The notes under the pieces: generated by a model
The model's input: only the letters and a program-made list of their open reading frames with translations
Told to the model about the DNA's origin: nothing
The model's database searches: none
Shown here: positions 50,398 through 58,442 of the stretch, one piece after another
Layout of the letters: every line of letters begins with the position of its first letter
How positions within the stretch are numbered: position 1 is the stretch's first letter
Program-made: the position numbers and the translations under genes
NCBI RefSeq assembly: GCF_006363815.1
Contig: NZ_RRYT01000005.1
Coordinates: 124,001 to 188,000 of the forward strand
Reading direction: 5' to 3'
Length of the DNA stretch: 64,000 nucleotides
Origin: Thermomonospora catenispora
GTDB taxonomy: Bacteria; Actinomycetota; Actinomycetes; Streptosporangiales; Streptosporangiaceae

Positions 50398-51591
50398 GAG
50401 CAGGAGCGCTCCGGCCGCGGCGCCCAGCAGCTGGCAGGCGGCGATGGCCAGCAGCAGCCCGACGGCGCCGAGGGGGGCGGCCAGGGCGCCGGTGAGGGCC
50501 GCGCCGAGCGCGGCGGAGCCGATCTTGAGGCTGCCGCCGGTGGTGTTGACCTGGCCGAGCCGGTCGGCGGGCGCCTCGCGCTGGCGGAGGGTCAGCGTCG
50601 CGGCGAACACCGGTCCGTCGAACACGCCCGCCAGGACGAACCCCGCCAGCGCCCAGGACGGTGACGGGGCCGCGACGATCGACGCCAGCGCCAGCCCGAA
50701 CGCCACCATCCCGCCCAGCAGCACCCCTTCGGCCCGCCGCGCCGACAGCCAGCGGGCCGAGGCCAGCGACCCGATCAGCGACCCGACGGCGAACGCGGCG
50801 ATGAGCCGGCCGCCCATGCCGGCGGACTCCCCCAGATGCTCGGCGAACAGCACGGCGGTGACCGCCACGCCGCCCACCCCGAGGAACGCCACCGTGGTCG
50901 CGCAGGTCACGGCCCGCAGCACCCGGTTGGCCAGGAGCACCACCAGGCCGCCGGCGATCACCTCCAGAGCCGGCCACCGGCCGGTGGCCGGCGGGGCCTC
51001 GGCGGGCGGTCCGGACGACGTCGGGGAGGGCGGGGGAACGGCCCACAGCGGCAGCAGGAGCAGCCCGAGCGCGGCGCTGCCCACGACCGCCGGCCCCGCG
51101 TATTCGGCGCCCGGCCCGGCGGCCATGGCCGCGGCCAGTCCGGGGCCGGCGATGGCGGCGATGTTGTAGGTCGCCGCCTCCAGCCCGTAGGCGCTGGTCA
51201 GCCGGTGGGCCGGGACGAACCGGGGCAGCAGCCCGGTGAACGCCACCACGATCGGCTCGGCGCAGCCGACCGCCACGGCCACGGCGAGCGCCACGGCCAG
51301 CGGCACCCGCCCCGCCGTCAGCATCAGCGACGCGGCGGCCAGCACATAGCAGCCCGCCAGGGCGAGGGCGAAGGCCCGGGGGCGTCCGGTCCGGTCCAGC
51401 GCATGGCCCACGACCGGGCCGGCCACCACGTACGGGAGCATCACCGCCGCCTGCAGGAACCCGGCCAGCGCGGGCTGCCCGGTGCGCGCCTGGACGACCA
51501 GCACCAGCCCGGCCCCCAGCCCTTCGGCGGACACGCGCAGCAGCGTGGCCGCGCCCAGGTGCACCGCGTGGACGGGGACGCGCCGGCTCAT
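50380..51591 (-). CDS. Major facilitator superfamily exporter
   Basis: 403 aa with about twelve hydrophobic segments in two halves joined by a Pro/Ser-rich cytoplasmic loop (about 190-215). The HALDRTGRPRAFAL sequence after helix 2 is the MFS loop 2-3 motif. It resembles actinobacterial drug-efflux or macrolide-type exporters; substrate unknown. The ATG at 51591 has no ribosome site, but a 12-codon frame stops exactly across it (ATGA), so translation may be coupled to that leader ORF. Neighbours: the extra EF-Tu downstream and divergent arcA. Confidence 0.85.
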   Translation of the reverse strand: MSRRVPVHAVHLGAATLLRVSAEGLGAGLVLVVQARTGQPALAGFLQAAVMLPYVVAGPVVGHALDRTGRPRAFALALAGCYVLAAASLMLTAGRVPLAVALAVAVAVGCAEPIVVAFTGLLPRFVPAHRLTSAYGLEAATYNIAAIAGPGLAAAMAAGPGAEYAGPAVVGSAALGLLLLPLWAVPPPSPTSSGPPAEAPPATGRWPALEVIAGGLVVLLANRVLRAVTCATTVAFLGVGGVAVTAVLFAEHLGESAGMGGRLIAAFAVGSLIGSLASARWLSARRAEGVLLGGMVAFGLALASIVAAPSPSWALAGFVLAGVFDGPVFAATLTLRQREAPADRLGQVNTTGGSLKIGSAALGAALTGALAAPLGAVGLLLAIAACQLLGAAAGALLLLRGRG

Positions 51592-51626
51592 CGGCGCCGC
51601 TCGATGGTGTCGGGGGGAGTGCGCAT
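51588..51626 (-). CDS. Possible 12-residue leader peptide of the MFS gene
   Basis: Frame encoding MRTPPDTIERRR; its TGA overlaps the MFS ATG. A TATGCT -10 hexamer lies 10 nt before its ATG. Spacing and overlap suggest a translated leader, perhaps with regulatory pausing at the terminal Arg codons. It could also be chance. Confidence 0.3.
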   Translation of the reverse strand: MRTPPDTIERRR

Positions 51627-51735
51627 GCCGATCCCGAGCATAAACGGCGGTCCGGGAGGGACTCGTCGTACGGGAGGAGGGGCCTTGCCGGGGAAGGTTC
51701 GTCCCGGTTCGACGGGCCGATGGGACACCACGGAA

Positions 51736-51741
51736 TAGGCT
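51736..51741 (+). promoter_or_regulatory. -10 box of a probable leaderless transcript (arcA)
   Basis: TAGGCT followed by 7 nt and the GTG at 51749; no ribosome site. Confidence 0.45.
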
Positions 51742-51748
51742 GGACAAA

Positions 51749-52942
51749 GTGACCGCTGATTATCGGGTCGACAGCGAGGTCGGCAGGCTCCGCACCGTGC
51801 TGCTGCACCGGCCGGGGGCCGAGCTCAAACGGCTCACCCCGCGCAACAACGACAAGCTGCTGTTCGACGGGATCCCCTGGGTCGACCGGGCGCAAGAGGA
51901 GCACGACGCCTTCGCGCAGGCGCTGCGCGACCACGGCGTCGAGGTGCTGTACCTGCTGGAGCTGCTGCAGGACGTCCTGGAGTACGACGACGCCCGCCGG
52001 GAGGCCATCGCCGATGCGGTGGACGATCGGCGGCTGGGCGACCGGCTCCGCGCCGTGGTGAAGAGCCACCTGCAGGAGCTGGACCCCGAACGGCTGGCGC
52101 ACATCCTGGTCGCCGGGCTGGCCCACGAGGAGCTGAAGGCGGGGCACGGCCTGGTCTACCGGCTGATGGATCCGCGCGACTTCATCATCGACCCGCTGCC
52201 GAACCTGCTGTTCACCCGGGACTCCAGCGCCTGGATCGGCCCGCGGGCGGCGGTGACCAGCCTGGCGATGCGGGCCCGCCGCCGGGAGAGCTCGCTGACC
52301 CGGCTGATCTATGAGCACCATCCCCGGTTCCGCGGCGTGGAGCTGGTCTACCGGCCCGAGCTGGAGCATGTGGAGGGCGGCGACATCCTGCTGCTGGCGC
52401 CCGGGGTGATCGCGGTCGGCACCGGGGAGCGCACCACTCCCGCGGGGGTGGAGCGGCTGGCCCGGCAGGTCTTCGCCGCCGGGGCGGCGCACACCGTGCT
52501 GGCCGTCCCGGTCGCGCAGGAGCGGGCCACCATGCATCTGGACACCGTCTGCACCATGGTCGACGTCGACACCGTGGTGATGTATCCGCCGGTGGCGCAC
52601 TCGCTGACCGCCTACACCGTCCGCCCGGGCGAGGAGGATCTGCGCATCGAGGAGGAACGGCCGTTCCTGGAGGCCGCCGCCGAGGCGATGGGCGTGGACC
52701 GGCTCCACGTCATCGACACCGGCCTGGATCCGGTCACCGCCGAGCGCGAGCAGTGGGACGACGGCAACAACACCCTCGCGATCGCCCCCCGCCTGGCCGT
52801 GGCCTATGAGCGCAACACCGAGACCAACGCCCGGCTCGAGGCGGCGGGCGTCGAGGTGATCCGCATCGCGGGCAGTGAGCTGGGCAGCGGCCGCGGCGGC
52901 CCGCGCTGCATGTCCTGCCCGATCCGGCGCGACCCGATCTGA
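51749..52942 (+). CDS. arcA: Arginine deiminase
   Basis: 397-aa enzyme hydrolysing arginine to citrulline and ammonia. Catalytic landmarks: [24 protein letters not shown] (His/Glu and Asp), [13 protein letters not shown] (His) and the nucleophilic Cys in [17 protein letters not shown]. Full length. The other ADI-pathway genes (ornithine carbamoyltransferase, carbamate kinase, antiporter) are absent from the window, so the role may be arginine catabolism or acid or nitrogen stress rather than fermentation. GTG start, probably leaderless. Confidence 0.96.
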   Translation: MTADYRVDSEVGRLRTVLLHRPGAELKRLTPRNNDKLLFDGIPWVDRAQEEHDAFAQALRDHGVEVLYLLELLQDVLEYDDARREAIADAVDDRRLGDRLRAVVKSHLQELDPERLAHILVAGLAHEELKAGHGLVYRLMDPRDFIIDPLPNLLFTRDSSAWIGPRAAVTSLAMRARRRESSLTRLIYEHHPRFRGVELVYRPELEHVEGGDILLLAPGVIAVGTGERTTPAGVERLARQVFAAGAAHTVLAVPVAQERATMHLDTVCTMVDVDTVVMYPPVAHSLTAYTVRPGEEDLRIEEERPFLEAAAEAMGVDRLHVIDTGLDPVTAEREQWDDGNNTLAIAPRLAVAYERNTETNARLEAAGVEVIRIAGSELGSGRGGPRCMSCPIRRDPI

Positions 52943-52951
52943 GCGGGGCGC

Positions 52952-53461
52952 TCAGCCGCCCGCGAAGCGGGTGTGGTGCCACGACGCGGAGTCGGCGACC
53001 TCGGCGTCGTCGGCGAAGGCGGCGGTCTGGGCGAGCTTGGGCACCGAGCCGCCTTGCGGATGGGGGTCGCAGGGGGCGCTGAGCACGGCCCAGACGGTGG
53101 TGCGGTCGCCCTCGTGACGCACGCCCCAGTGCTCGGCGAGGGCCTCCACGATGCCCAGGCCGCGTCCGCCGAGCGAGGAGAGGGTGGGCTGGCCGCGGCG
53201 GGGCTCGGTCATCGCGCCGCCGTCGCTGACCGCGACCTCCAGGACGTCCCCGGTGCGGGTCCAGCTCACCTGGATCTGTCCGGACGGCAGGGGCCGGGCG
53301 TGGCGGAGCGCGTTGCTGAGCAGCTCGCTGACGATCACCGCCGCGTCGTCCACCACGCTGGACCGCACTCCACAGGCCCGCAGCTCCGAGCGGAGGCGCC
53401 GGCGGGCGATCGCGACGCTCGACGGCGCGTGCGGCAGCAGTACGGCGCTCGACGCCCTCAC
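52952..53461 (-). CDS. Anti-sigma-type HATPase domain protein (SpoIIAB/RsbW-like)
   Basis: 169 aa. GHKL ATP-binding fold with N box ELLSNALRHA, G1 VSDGGAM and G2 GGRGLGIVEAL. Such stand-alone proteins bind a sigma factor or phosphorylate STAS antagonists. A C-terminal extension of about 40 residues (PHPQGGSVPKLAQTAAFADDAEVADSASWHH) is unlike the core family. The GTG at 53461 coincides with a GGGGGAGG stretch that would be its own ribosome site, so the exact start is uncertain. Ends 9 bp from arcA, convergent. Confidence 0.87.
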   Translation of the reverse strand: MRASSAVLLPHAPSSVAIARRRLRSELRACGVRSSVVDDAAVIVSELLSNALRHARPLPSGQIQVSWTRTGDVLEVAVSDGGAMTEPRRGQPTLSSLGGRGLGIVEALAEHWGVRHEGDRTTVWAVLSAPCDPHPQGGSVPKLAQTAAFADDAEVADSASWHHTRFAGG

Positions 53462-54075
53462 CTCCCCCGGCCCGGTAGCGATCCGTCGGACATGCTACGA
53501 CCGAAATGCCCTGATGCAGACGACCGGAAACACGCCTGACGTGCGCCGACGAGGCCCGTCCGGCCGGTGCGGAGCGTCCGACCCGGTGAGGACCTCCTCG
53601 GTCCGCTGGCCGGGCGACGACCCGTTCGACAAGGGTGACATGTCGCTCTTTCCGAGACGACGGGTGACCGACCCCTCGCCACGGCCAATCACCCCCAAAC
53701 CCATGTCGATGGTGAGCGAGTCCGCAACGTGACCTATCCACCTGTGACCGGGATTACTCCTAACATCGGCGTTTCATTGGTCACACATCAGACATCGCAG
53801 GCAAATTGCCTGCTCGTGTCCTGCCCGGCCCGGCGAGGGCGGGGGCCGCTCGCGTCAACGGATCCGGCGGCCGCGCGGGGTCCCGATCACCGGGCGCGGG
53901 ACGGGAGCCGTTCCGGGCGGTGGATCCGGCGGCCGCGCGGAGTCCGGATCGCCGGTCACCGGCCGGGCCGCGGGGACGGGACCGCCTCCGCCGGCGGGCC
54001 CGGCGGCCGCACCGTGCGCCGACGACGCCGGACCCCGGGACGCCGGAGCCGGACGCCGGGATCCCCGCCCGCCGG
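53462..54075 (-). other. Gene-free stretch of about 610 bp with an AT-richer island
   Basis: No credible gene. From about 53660 to 53815 the composition is less GC-rich than anything nearby and holds repeated GTGACC (53664, 53729, 53744) with the inverse GGTCAC at 53779, plus a near-perfect palindrome GCAGGCAA-A-TTGCCTGC at 53797-53813. Probably a promoter/operator region, perhaps for the HATPase gene. The remainder is GC-rich and featureless. Confidence 0.55.
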
Positions 54076-55941
54076 TCAGTCGGCCGGGCGGAGGGTCAGT
54101 CGCAGGGTGGCGCCCCTGCCGGGGCGGGAGTGCGCCGAGACGTCCCCCTCCTGGGCCTGGGCCAGCCGTTTCACGATGTACAGGCCCAGCCCGATGCCGC
54201 CGAACCGACGACGGTCCCCCGCCTCGCCCTGGACGAAGCGCTCGAAGATCCGTTCATGGTCGCCGGGGGCGATGCCCACGCCCTCGTCGGAGACCGTCAC
54301 CACCACGTCCCCGCCCTCGGCCCAGGCCCGGACCGACACCGTGCCGCCCTCGGGGGAGTACTTGAAGGCGTTCTCCAGCAGCTGGCCCACGATGATGTCG
54401 GTGGCCATCCAGTCCCCTCGCACCGGCGGCAGGTCGTCGGCCACCTCCAGCTCCACGGTGTGCCGGTCCGACAGCGAACGGAACCCGGCCACCGCGGTCT
54501 CCAGCAGCCGGGCCAGATCGAACTTCTCGATCGTGACCTTCAGCTCCCCGGCCCCGGCGCGCGAGCCCAGCAGCAGATGCTCCACCAGCCGGGCCAGCGC
54601 CCGGGCCCGTTCGGCGATGGTCTCCACGGCGGCACGGCGATCGGCGTCCGAGAGCTTGTCCCACCGGTTGACCAGGGTGCTGGCGAACCCCTGCACCACC
54701 GTGATCGGAGTGCGCAGCTCGTGGCTGGTGGTGGCGAGGAACAGGTCCTTGGCCTCCTCCAGGTCCTTGGCCTCGGTGACGTCCCGGAAGTCCACCACCA
54801 GCTCGCCGGTCTCGGTGACCTCGGCGCACAGCACGTTCAGCCACACCCCCGACGGCAGCCGCTGGGTGAGCGTCTCGCCGGGGGCGGGCACCTCGAACGG
54901 AGGCGGCCGGCCGATCGCCTCCGAGGCCGGGACGCCGGTCAGCCTGCGGGCCGCCGGGTTCCACTGGCGGACCAGCCCGCCGCGGTCCAGGACGGCGATG
55001 CCGTCCGCGCTGGAGTCGATCACCGCGCGTTCGTGGGCGCGCTGGCGGACGACCTCGGCGTAGGCGACCGCGTTGCCGACCGCCACTCCGGCGTGCCCGG
55101 CCAGCAGCTCCAGCAGCTCCAGCTCGGCGTGCCCCACGTTCTGGCCGGAGAACAGCGCGTACAGCGCGCCGTAGGGCTTGTTCTGCAGATACGACAGGCC
55201 GAGCGCGATGGTGTGCAGGCCCGGAAGTCGCGACCAGATCGGATCGCCCGGCCGGGGCTCCCCGGTGGCCATCATCACCGTCTTGCCCGACCGCAGCAGC
55301 TCGCCGACCAGGCTGGGGCGCAGCTCGGCGACCGCGCCGCGCATGCGCTCGGGCAGGCCGTGCATGCTGACCAGCTCCAGCCGCTCCCCGTCGATCCGCA
55401 CGAACCCGCCGGCGTCCGCCCCGGTCAGCTCGATCAGCGCGGTGGTGATCCGGTCCAGCACGGTGCCCAGGTCCAGCTCGGCGTTCAGGTCGGCGACCAC
55501 CTCGTTGAGCCGCCGCACCAGCCGGGCCCGTTCGGCCATGTGGTGCTGCGCCCCGTCGGCCTCGCCGACCGGGTGATAGACGCCGACCCAGCCGAGCAGC
55601 CTCCCGGACGGGTCGTGCAGGGCGCTGGTGTCGATCCGGACGTCGATCAGCCGCCCGTCGCGGCGGAACCGCCGGGTCGCGATGGAGATCTGCCCGCCCT
55701 GGCGGACCCGCTCCAGCACCGCGTTGTGCTCGGCCTGGAGCTCATGCGGAATGATCGGCGGAATGCGGCCCAGCACCTCGGCGGCCGACCAGCCGAACAT
55801 CCGCTCGGCCGCCGGGTTCCACAGCGACACCCGCATCCGCTCGTCGACCGCGACGATCGCGTCGGCGGCGCATTCGATGACCGCGCGGACGATCGCGTCC
55901 TGGCCGTCCGGAGGGTCTGGAGGGGGAACCACGCCTGTCAT
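54076..55941 (-). CDS. PAS-GAF-PAS sensor histidine kinase, orphan
   Basis: 621 aa, no membrane segments, so cytoplasmic. Order: PAS (about 15-125, CAADAIVAVDERMRVSLWNPAAERMFGWSAAEVLG), GAF (about 150-300), second PAS (about 310-395), HisKA with phospho-His in ATTSHELRTPITVVQG, and HATPase with N box LLENAFKYSPEGG, DEGVGIAP and GGIGLGLYIVKRLA. Senses a small ligand or redox state. No response regulator gene is adjacent, so the partner lies elsewhere. Confidence 0.93.
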   Translation of the reverse strand: MTGVVPPPDPPDGQDAIVRAVIECAADAIVAVDERMRVSLWNPAAERMFGWSAAEVLGRIPPIIPHELQAEHNAVLERVRQGGQISIATRRFRRDGRLIDVRIDTSALHDPSGRLLGWVGVYHPVGEADGAQHHMAERARLVRRLNEVVADLNAELDLGTVLDRITTALIELTGADAGGFVRIDGERLELVSMHGLPERMRGAVAELRPSLVGELLRSGKTVMMATGEPRPGDPIWSRLPGLHTIALGLSYLQNKPYGALYALFSGQNVGHAELELLELLAGHAGVAVGNAVAYAEVVRQRAHERAVIDSSADGIAVLDRGGLVRQWNPAARRLTGVPASEAIGRPPPFEVPAPGETLTQRLPSGVWLNVLCAEVTETGELVVDFRDVTEAKDLEEAKDLFLATTSHELRTPITVVQGFASTLVNRWDKLSDADRRAAVETIAERARALARLVEHLLLGSRAGAGELKVTIEKFDLARLLETAVAGFRSLSDRHTVELEVADDLPPVRGDWMATDIIVGQLLENAFKYSPEGGTVSVRAWAEGGDVVVTVSDEGVGIAPGDHERIFERFVQGEAGDRRRFGGIGLGLYIVKRLAQAQEGDVSAHSRPGRGATLRLTLRPAD

Positions 55942-56137
55942 CGTGCCACCGGTCCCCTTCCCGCGCCGGGCGAAGCCGGAGGGAAAGTTCCCACGTGAAC
56001 GGCCATGTCACCGCAGGATCACCACCGAGGCGGCGGATCCGGCCCGGTCGGGTCCGCCCTCGCGGGCGCGTTGTCCGGTTGCGGTCACCGAAGGCGTGCG
56101 GCGGTGATATTTCCGTGCTGCCGTCAGACGTCCGGTT

Positions 56138-56143
56138 TACGCT
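56138..56143 (+). promoter_or_regulatory. -10 box of a probable leaderless transcript
   Basis: TACGCT followed by 6 nt and the GTG at 56150; no ribosome site. Confidence 0.45.
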
Positions 56144-56149
56144 GCCCTC

Positions 56150-56530
56150 GTGACACGCGCCTCCATCGCCCTGCCCGTGGCCGTCGCCCTGCTCGCCCTC
56201 ACCGGTTGCGGAGAAGTCGGCCAGGCCGCCAAGGAGGGCTTCGAGATCGGCAAACGTCAGGGCATGCTCCAGGTCGCCGGCGCCGAGGCCATCGAGCAGC
56301 GGACGGGCATCCCCCTCAAGGGCGACCTGTCCTGCGACGTGGAGAACGAGGACCCCTCCGCCACGGCGTTCACCTGCCGGGGCGCCGCCGAGGACGGCCG
56401 GGAGATCACCCTCATCGCGATCGTCACCTCCACCGCGCCGCTGAGCAGGTCGGACTGGGTGCGCGGCGAGTTCGTCGTCCGGTCGGGCGAGGAGGAGCTG
56501 TTCCGCGCCGACTGCCTGGGCAACTGCTAG
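56150..56530 (+). CDS. Small lipoprotein (DUF4333-like)
   Basis: 126 aa. Signal peptide with lipobox LALTGC (lipid Cys at about 20). Mature part: a short helix, a conserved Cys in LSCDVENEDPSATAFTCRG, and beta strands ending DCLGNC. The DLSCDVENED...FTCRGAAEDG pattern resembles actinobacterial DUF4333 lipoproteins, which carry Cys pairs. Function unknown. Convergent with the rhodanese gene. Confidence 0.78.
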   Translation: MTRASIALPVAVALLALTGCGEVGQAAKEGFEIGKRQGMLQVAGAEAIEQRTGIPLKGDLSCDVENEDPSATAFTCRGAAEDGREITLIAIVTSTAPLSRSDWVRGEFVVRSGEEELFRADCLGNC

Positions 56531-56573
56531 GCGATCACGGGCGTGCCCCGGCCGGGCGGTTCCGGACGCGTCC

Positions 56574-56909
56574 TCAGGCCACGTAGGGCTCCTCGGAGGT
56601 CTCCGAGACCATCGGCAGGCCGGCCGCGGCCCACCGCTGCATCCCGCCGTCGACGTTGCGGGCGGTCCAGCCGACCCGGTTGAGCGCCGCCGTCACCTGG
56701 GCGGAGCGGCCTCCCGACCGGCACACCACGTACACCTCGCGGTCCCGCGGGATCTCCGCCGCCCGCTCGTTCAGCTCGCTCATCGGGATGTGCACGGCGC
56801 CCGGGGCGTGGCCGGCGTCCCACTCCTCCTGCTCGCGGACGTCCAGCAGGTACGCGTCCTGAGGAAGGTCGGTCACGCCCACGGCCGGGACGCTCTGTCC
56901 GAAGAACAT
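56574..56909 (-). CDS. Single-domain rhodanese
   Basis: 111-aa sulfurtransferase: YLLDVREQEEWDAGHAPGAVHIP, then active-site VVCRSGGRSAQVTAAL with the Cys, and NVDGGMQRWAAAGLP. It shuttles sulfane sulfur, for example to cyanide or thiols. The ATG at 56909 follows GGAGG four bases upstream; the adjacent GTG at 56912 would overlap that site. Confidence 0.93.
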   Translation of the reverse strand: MFFGQSVPAVGVTDLPQDAYLLDVREQEEWDAGHAPGAVHIPMSELNERAAEIPRDREVYVVCRSGGRSAQVTAALNRVGWTARNVDGGMQRWAAAGLPMVSETSEEPYVA

Positions 56910-56955
56910 CACACCTCCATGGAACCTTGTCGTGCCCGTGCACGTCGAATCCTCC

Positions 56956-57390
56956 ATGGGGTACTGGAGGTCGTTGACCGCCGCGGCGGGCGCGGCCGCG
57001 TTCGCCGCCGTCGTCCTGGGCGGCTGCGGCGCCGAGGACTCCGCGGACGCCCCGCCCGCGAGCGTGTCACCGGCGCCGCGGACCGAGCTGACCGTCGAGG
57101 TCCGCGCCGAGCCCGGGGCGTCGGCCGTCGTGTGGACCCTCACCTGCGATCCCGCCGGCGGCGCCCATCCCGACCCGCAGGCCGCCTGCCGGGCCCTCGC
57201 GGCGGCGGACAAGCCCTTCGAGCCGGTCCCCGCGGGCGCCGTCTGCACCCAGATCCACGGCGGCGACCAGACCGCCAGGGTCACCGGCACCTGGCGCGGC
57301 GCGAGGGTCGACGCCCGCTTCACCCGCTTGAACGGCTGTGAGATCGACCGCTGGCAGCGGGTCGCCCCGCTCTTCGGCCCCACCGGCTGA
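56956..57390 (+). CDS. Subtilisin-inhibitor-like (SSI) lipoprotein
   Basis: 144 aa. Signal peptide ending VVLGGC gives a lipoprotein. Mature domain matches the Streptomyces subtilisin inhibitor fold: LTCDPAGGAHPDPQAACRAL, reactive-loop Cys in VCTQIHGGDQTARVTGTW and the closing LNGCEIDRWQRVAPLF, with four Cys for two disulfides. The residue aligned with the P1 Met of SSI appears to be Gln, so target specificity may differ or be lost. The ATG at 56956 is preferred; an in-frame GTG at 56932 would add 8 residues. Confidence 0.88.
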   Translation: MGYWRSLTAAAGAAAFAAVVLGGCGAEDSADAPPASVSPAPRTELTVEVRAEPGASAVVWTLTCDPAGGAHPDPQAACRALAAADKPFEPVPAGAVCTQIHGGDQTARVTGTWRGARVDARFTRLNGCEIDRWQRVAPLFGPTG

Positions 57391-58197
57391 CCGGGCGATC
57401 ATCGACTCGTCCCGGACCGGTGAGGATCGCGCCCGGCGTTCCGGGTGCGCGGCGCGCCGGGCGGCCGTATCGTGTCGCCGGCCGGCGGCCCCTCCGCCCG
57501 CGGGCGCCCGGCGAGGGGGCGCGCCGCGGGGTCGGCGGGCGTTGTCCACCGTGTCCACGTCCCTGTGGATTGCTGTGGACAAGCCTGTGGATAACTTCGG
57601 AGGCCCGCTGTCCCCCTGTCGTGTGCATATGCATACCTGTGCATATGTCCCGCACGTCTCGGCCCGCCTCCCGCCCCGACATCCCCAGCCCTGTGGATAA
57701 CGGACGCGCAACGGGCCGTGTCGCGCTTGACGATCCGGCCGCGGGCGCGACGACGTGCGGCGGGCGTGAGGCGGGTGCGCCACGGCGCGCGGCGGGCGCG
57801 GGGACGGGGCGCGCGGCGGCGCGGTCGCCCGACCTCCGGGGCGGGCGCGCTCCGAGAGGGTGCGGCGCCGCGATGCGGGCCCCGCGGCGGAGCCGGGTGC
57901 GAGGCGGCGCACGGCGGCCCCTGCCGTGGGCGAGGCCGTGGGGCGGCCGTGCGGAGCCGTGCACGGGGGCGTCGCGCGGGCCGGGCGGCGCGCCGGCTCC
58001 GCCGCCCGGGGGCGGGTTTCGGCCCGGCCGCCGGCGCGGATGGAAGCACCGCCGCCCGCACGGTGTTGCACCCCATGGCGGGTGAAGGGGGCCGTTACCC
58101 CGTCCCGGTATGTGAGCACCTATGATGCAAGTCTCATAAACGGGTAGGGGGTAGGGGTTGCCGGTGAGGCCGCGGTCCTGCAGCATGGAGTGCAACA
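57391..58197 (+). other. Gene-free stretch of about 810 bp upstream of the copper operon
   Basis: No credible gene. The left part holds the DnaA-box-like cluster and TGTGCATATG repeats described separately. From about 57715 to 58040 the plus strand is strongly G-rich (GGCGGGCG-type runs) with no open frame of gene-like composition. The last 150 bases carry G-rich direct repeats (GGGTAGGGGGTAGGGG near 58142) and lead into the operator of copZ. Confidence 0.6.
57542..57700. other. Cluster of DnaA-box-like sequences
   Basis: Exact TTATCCACA boxes (as TGTGGATAA) at 57586-57594 and 57692-57700, exact TTGTCCACA (as TGTGGACAA) at 57574-57582, and near-matches TTGTCCACC at 57542-57550, GTGTCCACG at 57551-57559 and TGTGGATTG at 57564-57572. 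Between them a 10-bp direct repeat TGTGCATATG occurs at 57622-57631 and 57638-57647, the first extended into the palindrome TGCATATGCA. No dnaA or dnaN is nearby. Confidence 0.75.
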
Positions 58198-58212
58198 TAC
58201 CCCCCAGGGGTA
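58198..58212 (+). promoter_or_regulatory. CsoR-like operator upstream of copZ
   Basis: TACCCC-CCA-GGGGTA, a GC-rich inverted repeat typical of copper-sensing CsoR repressors, centred about 25 nt before the copZ start. No csoR gene is in the window. Confidence 0.65.
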
Positions 58213-58229
58213 AATGAGGAGGGTTTCGG

Positions 58230-58436
58230 ATGAGCACGAGCACCTACACCGTCGTCGGGATGACCTGCGGACACTGCGTCGCCTCGGTCAAGGAGGAGGT
58301 CGGCCAGGTGCCCGGCGTGACCGCCGTGGAGGTCGACCTGGACAGCGGGCGGATGACCGTCACCGGCGAGAGCGCCCTCGACGACGCCCGGATCCGGGCC
58401 GCCGTCGAGGAGGCCGGCTATCGCGTGAAGGACTGA
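58230..58436 (+). CDS. copZ: Copper chaperone CopZ (HMA domain)
   Basis: 68-aa heavy-metal-associated domain with GMTCGHC (MxCxxC Cu(I) site), ferredoxin-like fold pattern ending in AVEEAGYRV. It passes Cu(I) to the CopA ATPase encoded two genes on. GAGGAGGGTTTCGG precedes the ATG. First gene of the copper operon. Confidence 0.95.
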   Translation: MSTSTYTVVGMTCGHCVASVKEEVGQVPGVTAVEVDLDSGRMTVTGESALDDARIRAAVEEAGYRVKD

Positions 58437-58442
58437 TCCATC

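Noticed and set aside
50380-52942. Arginine deiminase operon with an arginine/ornithine antiporter
   Set aside because: The neighbouring transporter is an MFS exporter on the opposite strand, not an ArcD-type antiporter, and arcB/arcC are absent.
57391-58229. Chromosomal origin of replication (oriC)
   Set aside because: DnaA-like boxes are present, but dnaA, dnaN, rpmH and gyrB are absent and the box number is low for an actinobacterial oriC. Kept as a DnaA-box cluster only.
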